From NCBI GenBank assembly GCA_964595365.1, contig CAZQQC010000041.1, positions 1 to 20,734 of the forward strand: a stretch of 20,734 nucleotides of DNA, in the 5' to 3' direction. Shown here one piece after another: positions 8,413 through 14,912 of this stretch. This stretch comes from Fen-1258 sp964595365 (lineage in GTDB: Bacteria; Bacteroidota; Ignavibacteria; Ignavibacteriales; Melioribacteraceae). The notes below the pieces were generated by a model. It was not told the origin of the DNA and made no database searches. It saw nothing but the letters and a program-made list of their open reading frames with translations. A program made the position numbers and the translations under genes. Position 1 is the first letter of the stretch; every line of letters starts with the position of its first letter.

Positions 8413-9372
8413 TTACGATTTATAAAACACGAGAGCCGACGCGCCTTTAATGCCGGCGTCGTTTTTCAGTTTTGCCGGTTTAACTTTTATTCTGTTTCTG
8501 AACGGCTTCATCACGCGGTCCTTCAAAGCAGATTCGACCGAATCGAACAAAAGTTTTCCGAAACCCGCAACACCACCTCCAATTATTGCTGTAGTGATAT
8601 CTAAAATATTCACCGCCGATGTAAGCGCATAACCGAGTTTTGTGCCGGTATCAATAATTACAGATTGAGAAAAGTCGTCTCCTTTTTCTGCAGTGCTGTG
8701 AATTAACTTGGGAGTAAGCAAATTAAAATCATCTTTCACAATTCCATAAAGCTGGGAATCTTTCCTGTCAACAATTTGTGCTTTCACTCTATCAATTAGG
8801 TAGTTGTTCCCGATATAAGCTTCGATGCAGCCGATCGATCCGCACTTGCATTGATGCCCGAGCGAATCAATTGTTACATGCCCCAGTTCACCTGCACCGC
8901 CGGTTTCTCCCCTATAAATTTTTCGATCGATAATAATTCCTCCACCAACACCGGTTCCAAGCGTTATCATAATAAAATTTTTATAATTTTTTCCGGCGCC
9001 ATATATCATTTCTCCAATTGCAGCTGCGTTCGCATCATTCTCCACAAAAACGTCGCACTTAAATTCTTTCTTCAAAATTTCACCGAGCGGCACTCTTCCC
9101 CAACCCGGAAAGTTAGGGGGATTTTCAACCACGCCTTTTTTCAAGCTAACTGTGCCCGGTGCACCAATACCGATTCCATAGTTTTTTATTTTAGCATATT
9201 CCAAAATTTGACATGTTCCGTTTTTGATCTGCCGAATTACTGCATCGGGCCCCTTGTCTGCGTTACTATTAACAGAAATTTTTTTTAGAATTTTTCCGGT
9301 TGAATCGACTATTCCAATTTTTAGTGCTGTCCCGCCAAGATCAATACCGATTCCAATTTTTTCTTTGGTCAT
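8413..9372 (-). CDS. ROK-family sugar kinase (probable glucokinase)
   Basis: This 319-aa cytoplasmic kinase has the ROK fold. The N-terminal phosphate-binding motif is GIGIDLGGTALKIGIVD (about residues 7-23) and the catalytic Asp is in ENDANAAA (Asp113). The sugar-binding Glu region is GETGGAGELGH, and the structural zinc site is His165 with CKCGSIGC (Cys175, Cys177, Cys182). These fit glucokinase; N-acetylglucosamine or N-acetylmannosamine kinase is possible. The frame is open 15 codons further upstream, but ATG 9372 is chosen because GAGGAAAAA precedes it and the glycine-rich motif then falls at the normal distance. The kinase could supply hexose phosphate for envelope sugars or handle glucose from the GH13 protein; neither link is proved. 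Confidence 0.88.
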   Translation of the reverse strand: MTKEKIGIGIDLGGTALKIGIVDSTGKILKKISVNSNADKGPDAVIRQIKNGTCQILEYAKIKNYGIGIGAPGTVSLKKGVVENPPNFPGWGRVPLGEILKKEFKCDVFVENDANAAAIGEMIYGAGKNYKNFIMITLGTGVGGGIIIDRKIYRGETGGAGELGHVTIDSLGHQCKCGSIGCIEAYIGNNYLIDRVKAQIVDRKDSQLYGIVKDDFNLLTPKLIHSTAEKGDDFSQSVIIDTGTKLGYALTSAVNILDITTAIIGGGVAGFGKLLFDSVESALKDRVMKPFRNRIKVKPAKLKNDAGIKGASALVFYKS

Positions 9373-9413
9373 TTTTTCCTCGTTAGTTAAAAATTTTATC
9401 TTAGACCGTAATC

Positions 9414-9623
9414 TCATCCGGATAAGCTAAATTTCCGAATAATGTTCCCGGCAACGGGGCGAGCCAACGGTTTCGAATTTGATGTTCTATTTTTTACTCC
9501 GCCAATTTGTAAAAGCAGCATCGGAATGCCTTCAATGCTTTTATCCTTAAACGATTTTGCAACATTAAACTCAATTTGATTTCTTACTAGCGGAACAAAA
9601 ATAACTAGAAATATTTTTCGCAA
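9414..9623 (-). other. Doubtful short ORF or gene remnant between ROK and Gfo/Idh genes
   Basis: The 232-bp gap between the Gfo/Idh stop and the ROK start holds a 69-codon minus-strand frame that starts inside the Gfo/Idh 3' end. I recognise no family. A second frame in the same DNA (about 9416-9508) ends with LAPLPGTLFGNLAYPDEITV, which looks more protein-like than the end of the first frame. That would fit a frameshifted remnant, but chance is equally possible. There is also a small CCCG/CGGG hairpin with a GCAA loop (plus strand) near 9448-9459. Confidence 0.2.
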
Positions 9624-10627
9624 GTTTTGATCGATTCTTCGATTTTCTGAATTATCATTCCGGCAACCCGCAATGCTTTCAATCCGTCTTTGCCGCTTAC
9701 AGCCGGTCGTTCTCCTTTTGCAATTGCGTTTACAAAGTACTCGAGTTCGAGTTTGAGTGCATTAACTTCCTTAAGCTCCGGCTGTTCGTAGACAACAATT
9801 CTTCTTTTGTCACCAATGCCCATTTCACCGAACGACATGAACGAATTAGTAGGCATTTGATCCGGCGGAACAAGACGGAACACTTCCGAGATCCCGGTCA
9901 TAAAATCCAAAGAGATGTAAGCGTCGCGCTGAAACATTCTCATCTTTCTCATTTTCTTTTGTGAGATGCGGCTCGCCGTTACATTGGCAACTGCACCGTT
10001 CTCAAATTCAATGCGGGCATTAGCGATATCGAGATTATCCGATACAACCGCAACTCCACTTGCGCTCACATTTTTTACTTCACTTTTTACCAAACTTAAA
10101 ATTATGTCTATGTCATGGATCATCAAATCTAGAACAACCGCAACGTCTGTTCCGCGCGGGTTAAATTGCGCCAATCGGTCGGTTTGTATGAACAGCGGAT
10201 TGAGATGATATTTTTCAAGCGAGATTAACGCCGGGTTAAATCTCTCGATGTGGCCTACCTGTAAAATCAATTTTTTTTCATCGGCAATTTTAATCAGATC
10301 TTCCGCTTCCCCGATATTCGCAGTGATTGGTTTCTCTACAAACACATGTTTACCTGCCTTAAATGCTTCTTTAACCAATTCATAATGTGCGCTGGTGGTA
10401 GCAACAACATCCACTGCATCAACTTCGTCTAAAAGTCCAGAAAGGCACTCAAAAGGTTTTACGTTGAATTCGGCTCCAATTTTCTGTGCGACGGAAAAGT
10501 CTTTGTCGTAAATGCCAACAAACTCACAATTTTCTATTTCCTTAAAAAGTTTTGTATGAACTTTTCCAAGATGGCCCGTGCCTATCACACCAACTTTTAT
10601 CCGTTTCAACAAATCATTCCCGTTCAT
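9605..10627 (-). CDS. Gfo/Idh/MocA-family NAD(P)-dependent oxidoreductase
   Basis: This 340-aa cytoplasmic dehydrogenase has an N-terminal Rossmann domain with VGVIGTGHLGKVH (about residues 12-24), then AGKHVFVEKP (about 91-100, the family EKP motif with the catalytic Lys). The C-terminal domain carries VVLDLMIHDIDIIL (about 164-177, with the conserved His-Asp pair). The overall pattern, including QVGHIERFNPA and ASRISQKKMRKMRMFQRDAY, recalls the branch annotated as UDP-N-acetylglucosamine 3-dehydrogenase (GnnA), which makes amino-sugar lipid A; this is from memory and uncertain. No gnnB-like aminotransferase is next to it. It overlaps the upstream DUF5103 gene by 4 bp (ATGA), so translation is probably coupled. 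The LptD gene nearby makes an envelope role reasonable. Confidence 0.85.
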   Translation of the reverse strand: MNGNDLLKRIKVGVIGTGHLGKVHTKLFKEIENCEFVGIYDKDFSVAQKIGAEFNVKPFECLSGLLDEVDAVDVVATTSAHYELVKEAFKAGKHVFVEKPITANIGEAEDLIKIADEKKLILQVGHIERFNPALISLEKYHLNPLFIQTDRLAQFNPRGTDVAVVLDLMIHDIDIILSLVKSEVKNVSASGVAVVSDNLDIANARIEFENGAVANVTASRISQKKMRKMRMFQRDAYISLDFMTGISEVFRLVPPDQMPTNSFMSFGEMGIGDKRRIVVYEQPELKEVNALKLELEYFVNAIAKGERPAVSGKDGLKALRVAGMIIQKIEESIKTCEKYF

Positions 10628-11883
10628 AGCGTTCCGGTATTTATTTTTTTGAATCCGATAACTTTCTCATAACCACCTTTTTCCGGCGTTTGATAGTAAA
10701 GAAAAATGTAGTACTCTCCATCAGTCTCGAAAAAATTACCTTCCAAAATTTCCCAGTCGATATTTTCTACGCGGTTTCCTACAACTTCGCCTGTAACATA
10801 CTGGTAATCATAAACTCCGCGTTTCAGTTCGATAGAAAGGCTCATCATGCCCTTGTCGTTGTACATTTCATATTCTGGTAGTACGCTCCAGTTGTTAAAG
10901 GCACCTACCAAAAATATAGACGACTTCAGGTTGTCGGGTGCTCTTAATCTGAAAACAACATTCACATAATCTGCATATTCATTCTTGAAATTTGTTAACA
11001 GAGAGCCTCCATAAAAATCACTTTTGCCCTGTGTAAAAAGATTTGAAGTTTCTATATCGCCAAACTTTGCATTTACAGTCGGTGTGCCGTATTTGCCAAT
11101 ATCGCGAATGTCGGTCTTGCGGTATCGATTGCCCGGGCGAAGATTTTTTGCAACGAACGAAAATTTCCTGGCAGCGTCCCATTCGTAATATCTATCCTCT
11201 GTAAAATTGAGTCTATCTATAACAATCGGGTAATACATTTTGCGATTGCGAATTATTACCACCTTTTTGACATTTGACGGGAATAAAGTATCAGGCAACG
11301 TGAAACTAGTTTTGAGGGAAATTGATCGCTGCAAAATTGCCAGCTGGGAATCATCTCCTTGTAATCCTCTCCGAGCTAATTCAATATTCATTTCAACAAA
11401 AGGACGAACCACATAAAATTTTCCAGACGCATAAATAAGATATCTGTTGTTCGAATCGACAATGAAAAACATCCAGTTGCCGGAATAAGGAAAATTTACA
11501 TTGTTGTTCGGAAATGTTCCGGAATAATGATAACGCGCACCTTTAACAATAGTTGGAACGTTATCAAACCAAAGATTGTACTCGGTATTGAAAATTGGAT
11601 TCAATAGGAATGCATTATCGTAAACATTCCAGTCGGAATCGCAGAAACGGAATATAATTGAAAAACTCGGCATGTGATCGGATCGAACATCAAACTCGAT
11701 TGTTATTAAGTCTTTAGTTTTCTCCGATATATCCAGCACCGGGAAAGATGTCTGATCGCGATTCGAAAAAACTCTTAAACTCTTGATCTGAAAATCTGAC
11801 GAATAGAGATCCGCTTCCGGCAGGAAGAATATTACAATTAGTGCGAAGAAGATTCCGGATAACTTTAGAATATTTCGACGCAT
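10624..11883 (-). CDS. DUF5103 protein (type IX secretion plug family)
   Basis: This 419-aa exported protein has a signal peptide (about residues 1-28, hydrophobic core IFFALIVIFFL). The N-terminal beta domain includes FRFCDSDWNVYDNAFLLNP (about 78-96), a pattern I associate with DUF5103. In Flavobacterium johnsoniae a member called Plug closes the periplasmic side of the SprA translocon of the type IX secretion system. A C-terminal beta segment SSIFLVGAFNNWSVLP (about 321-336) resembles the carbohydrate-binding/E-set fold (CBM48-like) seen in glycogen-binding proteins, then ends with EYYIFLYYQTPEKGGYEKVI. It overlaps the 79-aa gene upstream by 19 bp and the Gfo/Idh gene downstream by 4 bp. 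No other type IX gene is in the window, so the secretion role rests on family membership. Confidence 0.8.
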   Translation of the reverse strand: MRRNILKLSGIFFALIVIFFLPEADLYSSDFQIKSLRVFSNRDQTSFPVLDISEKTKDLITIEFDVRSDHMPSFSIIFRFCDSDWNVYDNAFLLNPIFNTEYNLWFDNVPTIVKGARYHYSGTFPNNNVNFPYSGNWMFFIVDSNNRYLIYASGKFYVVRPFVEMNIELARRGLQGDDSQLAILQRSISLKTSFTLPDTLFPSNVKKVVIIRNRKMYYPIVIDRLNFTEDRYYEWDAARKFSFVAKNLRPGNRYRKTDIRDIGKYGTPTVNAKFGDIETSNLFTQGKSDFYGGSLLTNFKNEYADYVNVVFRLRAPDNLKSSIFLVGAFNNWSVLPEYEMYNDKGMMSLSIELKRGVYDYQYVTGEVVGNRVENIDWEILEGNFFETDGEYYIFLYYQTPEKGGYEKVIGFKKINTGTL

Positions 11884-12104
11884 TTTATTGAATTGTAAGG
11901 AACAAAAATTTTGTAAGTTTTCTCATCACGGCTCGATTCAAGTAAAAGACCATCGTCGTAGGTTTCCAGCAGCTTACCGGTTTTAAAAACTATTTCGTAA
12001 AAAGTAGGATAATCTCCTTTCTCGCTTCCGTAAACAACACCGTAGTTTTCATGCATAGTTATGTTGAGAGTTTTACTTTTAAAAGTATTCCAATCAATTT
12101 TCAT
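11865..12104 (-). CDS. 79-aa protein of unknown function
   Basis: This is a small, soluble, probably cytoplasmic protein with no signal peptide or membrane segment. I do not recognise the family. The C-terminal half (EIVFKTGKLLETYDDGLLLE, then IFVPYNSIKCVEIF) alternates hydrophobic residues like a small beta-barrel and is loosely reminiscent of an Sm/Hfq-like or SH3-like fold. It is first in the minus-strand cluster and overlaps the DUF5103 start by 19 bp, which supports it being translated. The ribosome binding site is weak (GCGGTG before ATG 12104). Confidence 0.65.
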   Translation of the reverse strand: MKIDWNTFKSKTLNITMHENYGVVYGSEKGDYPTFYEIVFKTGKLLETYDDGLLLESSRDEKTYKIFVPYNSIKCVEIF

Positions 12105-12221
12105 TTAACACCGCAAATAATTTGTGTTTTAGTTACTGTCAATCATTCAAATACGTCCAAAAGGTAGCTAAAAATAGAATCTTTTCCAATTGAGAAAGTA
12201 GTGCATTAAGGGATGCATCAA

Positions 12222-12287
12222 CATAAAGAGTGAGACCAAGAGAAAGAGCAAGATAAAGAGAAAAGCAAGAGCATGAGCAAAAAGATA
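12222..12287. repeat. Purine-rich imperfect tandem repeat in divergent gap
   Basis: Within the 324-bp gap between the 79-aa gene (minus) and crcB (plus), about 66 bases are nearly all A and G on the plus strand. They include two adjacent 18-base imperfect units, AGAGAAAGAGCAAGATAA (12239-12256) and AGAGAAAAGCAAGAGCAT (12257-12274). The rest of the gap holds the palindrome GATGCATC (12212-12219), a T-run and a candidate crcB promoter. No gene or riboswitch is recognised. Confidence 0.5.
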
Positions 12288-12368
12288 TGCCATTCAAACT
12301 TTTGTTTCACCCTTAGTTTTACAAATTTAGACTTGCGAGAAGCCTAAATAGTCACGACCGCCAAGATT

Positions 12369-12399
12369 TTTTTTACCTTCTGTTAAAAACTTATATTTG
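12369..12399 (+). promoter_or_regulatory. Candidate Bacteroidota-type promoter for crcB
   Basis: TATATTTG at 12392-12399 fits the Bacteroidota -7 consensus TAnnTTTG. A T-run sits 19 bases upstream where TTTG would be expected. The TTG start of crcB is 29 bases downstream of the box. The -33 element is imperfect, so this is a candidate only. Confidence 0.35.
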
Positions 12400-12428
12400 T
12401 GTAATTCATCGCGGGCTTAGAGGAAAAT

Positions 12429-12797
12429 TTGATAAAATTTTTTGTCGTCTTTATAGGCGGAGGACTCGGAAGCATTTTCAGATACTTGCTTTCGTCTTAT
12501 GCATCAAAGCATCTTCCACTATTCTTCCCTTTCGGCACTTTGTTAGTTAACATCATCGGAAGTTTCATTCTTGGACTAATGATTTTCGGCTGGGATGAAA
12601 AAGGTCTTATAAACCCAACGGTTAAATTATTCATTGGCGTTGGTTTCTGCGGAGGATTGACTACATTTTCTACATTTTCGCTTGAGACTTTCAATCTCAT
12701 TAGAGATGCAGAATTTCTTCTTGCAGGATTAAATATTTTAATCAATGTATTGTCTACCTTTGCAGGAATTTATATCGCTTACATAGTAACGAGGTAA
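12429..12797 (+). CDS. crcB: CrcB/FluC fluoride ion channel
   Basis: This 122-aa membrane protein has four hydrophobic segments. Family motifs are GGGLGSIFRYLLS (about residues 10-22), FPFGTLLVNIIGSFILG (about 33-49, with the conserved Asn41) and GFCGGLTTFSTFSLE (about 72-86, with the Phe residues that line the fluoride path). As a dual-topology dimer it lets fluoride leave the cell. The start codon is TTG, supported by AGAGGA 6 bases upstream and by the family's normal N terminus. The DUF190 gene follows after 3 bp, a common pairing. I could not find a fluoride riboswitch fold in the leader. Confidence 0.95.
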   Translation: MIKFFVVFIGGGLGSIFRYLLSSYASKHLPLFFPFGTLLVNIIGSFILGLMIFGWDEKGLINPTVKLFIGVGFCGGLTTFSTFSLETFNLIRDAEFLLAGLNILINVLSTFAGIYIAYIVTR

Positions 12798-12800
12798 TCA

Positions 12801-13151
12801 ATGAAAATTGAAGGCGAAGCAAAATTATTAAGAATCTTTATCGGCGAGACCGACATAATTTCTCATGTGCCTGTTTACGAAAAAATTGTTAGCGAGGCAA
12901 GAAAACAAAACCTTGCCGGTGCTACGGTTTACAAAGGAATTATGGGGTACGGTGGTAACAGCAGAATTCACAGAGCAAAATTTTTAGAGATGTCCGAAGA
13001 TTTACCGTTAGTAATCGAAATCGTTGACGAACAAAAAAAGATTGAAGATTTTATTCCTACAGTTCAACAAATTTTTGAAGAAGCTAATTGCGGAGGTTTA
13101 ATTACCATGGAGAAAGCCGAAATTATTAAATACTCTGCCAACAAAAGATGA
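12801..13151 (+). CDS. DUF190 family protein
   Basis: This 116-aa soluble protein belongs to the DUF190 family, whose structures have a PII-like alpha/beta fold. The pattern LLRIFIGETDI, then QNLAGATVYKGIMGYGG and LPLVIEIVDEQKKI matches the family along its full length. The molecular role is not established; the frequent linkage with crcB suggests a helper or regulator of fluoride handling. GAGG lies 6 bases before ATG 12801, inside the end of crcB. Its stop overlaps the start of the PAP2 gene by 4 bp (ATGA). Confidence 0.9.
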   Translation: MKIEGEAKLLRIFIGETDIISHVPVYEKIVSEARKQNLAGATVYKGIMGYGGNSRIHRAKFLEMSEDLPLVIEIVDEQKKIEDFIPTVQQIFEEANCGGLITMEKAEIIKYSANKR

Positions 13152-13936
13152 ATATAAAACCATATCTACATTCCCTAATTTTTGTTTCAGTGATGCCGTT
13201 CTTTCTATCCGGCAATCTTTTAGCACAAAACAAATATAATTTCAATCAGTTCTGGAATGAATCGTTAACATTTGTGCAGCAACCGTTTCATTGGGAAAGC
13301 AACGACTGGCTGAAACTGGGCATCGGAAGTGCAGCTGTTTTGGCAGTAACACAGATCGATCAACCGATAAAAGATGCCGTGCTTAAAGATCGGTCATACG
13401 TAAATTCTTTCCCGATTAAAGCAGGAAAATTTTACGGTGAAATTTATCCCGCAGCTATAGTTGCAGGCGGTTTCGGCTTGTACGGCTACTTTGCAAATAA
13501 TCAACCTGCAAAAAGAATTGCTTTCGAAACAGTTCAAACCGTTTTGTATGCCGGTGCTATTACAACAATTCTAAAAATTGTAATTGGCAGGGCAAGACCA
13601 TTTACAGATAAAGGTAGTTATGCATTCCAACCGTTCACATTCTTTAATGACGATTATCATTCTTTCCCATCCGGCCATGCTACGCTTGCGTTTTCGTTAT
13701 CAACAGTGCTTGCTAATAATACAGATTCGAAATTGTTGAAAATTTTAGTTTACTTACCTGCTCTATTTACCCTTGGCTCGCGAGTCTACCAGAACATGCA
13801 TTGGACTTCCGACGTTATAGCAGGAGCGGCAATCGGTTATTTTGTAGGAAGATGGGTTTCGAAAACACACGAGAAAAATGAACCGTCCCGTGTAACGTTT
13901 GATTTTCCACTCTCAATTAGAATTGCCCTCAATTAA
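13148..13936 (+). CDS. Exported PAP2-superfamily phosphatase
   Basis: This 262-aa protein has a signal peptide (about residues 1-26, likely cut after LLAQ) and a PAP2 (type 2 phosphatidic acid phosphatase) domain. All three active-site motifs are intact: KIVIGRARP (Lys143, Arg150), HSFPSGHATLAF (His177) and SRVYQNMHWTSD (Arg212, His218, Asp222). Enzymes of this class remove phosphate from lipid substrates such as undecaprenyl diphosphate, lipid A or phosphatidate on the outer face of the membrane. Which one is used here is unknown. The protein has several internal hydrophobic helices, so it may be membrane-bound. It overlaps the DUF190 gene by 4 bp, so it is probably in the crcB operon. Confidence 0.9.
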   Translation: MNIKPYLHSLIFVSVMPFFLSGNLLAQNKYNFNQFWNESLTFVQQPFHWESNDWLKLGIGSAAVLAVTQIDQPIKDAVLKDRSYVNSFPIKAGKFYGEIYPAAIVAGGFGLYGYFANNQPAKRIAFETVQTVLYAGAITTILKIVIGRARPFTDKGSYAFQPFTFFNDDYHSFPSGHATLAFSLSTVLANNTDSKLLKILVYLPALFTLGSRVYQNMHWTSDVIAGAAIGYFVGRWVSKTHEKNEPSRVTFDFPLSIRIALN

Positions 13937-13996
13937 TAAACTACGGCACCAAAAACTATTTTAAATTTTTACCGAAAGAATTTTTAGGGAATTATC

Positions 13997-14028
13997 TTTT
14001 TTTTTTCAAACAGGAATAATTAATTTTG
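13997..14028 (+). promoter_or_regulatory. Candidate Bacteroidota-type promoter for nfnAB
   Basis: TAATTTTG at 14021-14028 fits TAnnTTTG, and a 10-base T-run (13997-14006) occupies the expected -33 position. The start of nfnA follows 26 bases later. The layout copies that seen before crcB, which raises the odds slightly, but the -33 TTTG is not exact. Confidence 0.3.
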
Positions 14029-14054
14029 GCACCAACCGTTCAATCAAAAGGTAA

Positions 14055-14912
14055 ATGATGAGTAAAATACTTTTCAAGAAACAGTTGAGTAAGGATGTTT
14101 TTCTGATGAGGCTTCACGCTCCGCTTATTGCAGAAGAAAGAAGCCCCGGTCAATTTATTATTCTTCAGGTAGATGAGGATTATGGTGAAAGAATTCCGCT
14201 TACTATTGCTGATGCCGACATGAAAGAAGGAAGCATCACAATTATTTTTCAGGTTGTAGGAAAAAGCACAACAATGCTTTCGGAATTAAATCAAGGCGAT
14301 GATATTCCAACATTAGTCGGTCCGCTCGGCCGTCCTACGCATATCGAAAATTTCGGTACAGTAGTATGCATAGGCGGCGGTATAGGCGTTGCACCCCTTC
14401 ATCCCATTGCCCATGCATTAAAGAAAGCCGGTAATAATGTTATAATAATTATCGGTGCACGAACAAAAGATTTAATCATACTTGAAAAAGAAATGAAATC
14501 GATAGCCGACGAATTTATTCTTTGCACAGATGACGGAAGTTATGGCAGTAAAGCATTGGTTACCGCGCCTCTCAAAGAAGTCTGCGAACGGAATCCGAAA
14601 CCAAACATGGTCATTGCAATAGGTCCGCCTATAATGATGAAGTTTTGTTCGGAGACAACGAGGCCGTTTGGAATCTTTACACAAGTATCACTCAACACTA
14701 TTATGGTAGATGGCACTGGAATGTGCGGTGGTTGCCGTGTAAATATTGGTAAAGAAACAAAATTCGTTTGTGTCGATGGTCCTGAGTTCGATGGACACAA
14801 AGTTGATTTCGATAACATGATGACACGATTAAATTCATACAAAGAATTCGAACGCGCAGCGCATAACTGTTACCTCGAAGCTGAAATCAGGCAAAAGGAG
14901 GCGCTGCGATGA
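14055..14912 (+). CDS. nfnA: NfnA-type ferredoxin-NADP reductase subunit alpha
   Basis: This 285-aa flavoprotein is the small subunit of NADH-dependent reduced ferredoxin:NADP oxidoreductase, also called sulfide dehydrogenase beta or SudB in some annotations. The FAD-binding RIPLT motif is at about residues 46-50. The nucleotide-binding loop CIGGGIGVAPLHPIA spans about 105-119. The [2Fe-2S] site is in DGTGMCGGCRV and KFVCVDGPEFDG (Cys224, Cys227, Cys239), with a nearby Asp as the likely fourth ligand as in Thermotoga NfnA. Two ATGs are in tandem (14055 and 14058); AAAAGG is better spaced for the second. It overlaps nfnB by 4 bp. The complex bifurcates electrons between NADH, NADPH and ferredoxin. 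Confidence 0.9.
   Translation: MMSKILFKKQLSKDVFLMRLHAPLIAEERSPGQFIILQVDEDYGERIPLTIADADMKEGSITIIFQVVGKSTTMLSELNQGDDIPTLVGPLGRPTHIENFGTVVCIGGGIGVAPLHPIAHALKKAGNNVIIIIGARTKDLIILEKEMKSIADEFILCTDDGSYGSKALVTAPLKEVCERNPKPNMVIAIGPPIMMKFCSETTRPFGIFTQVSLNTIMVDGTGMCGGCRVNIGKETKFVCVDGPEFDGHKVDFDNMMTRLNSYKEFERAAHNCYLEAEIRQKEALR

Noticed and set aside
12273..12347. Small ORF of 24 codons in the 79-aa/crcB gap
   Set aside because: It begins in the purine repeat, has no conserved features and looks like chance.
12300..12428. Fluoride riboswitch before crcB
   Set aside because: I looked for the conserved GGCGATG-type 5' segment and its pairing partner and did not find them; only a T-run, a TATATTTG box and an AGAGGA site are visible.
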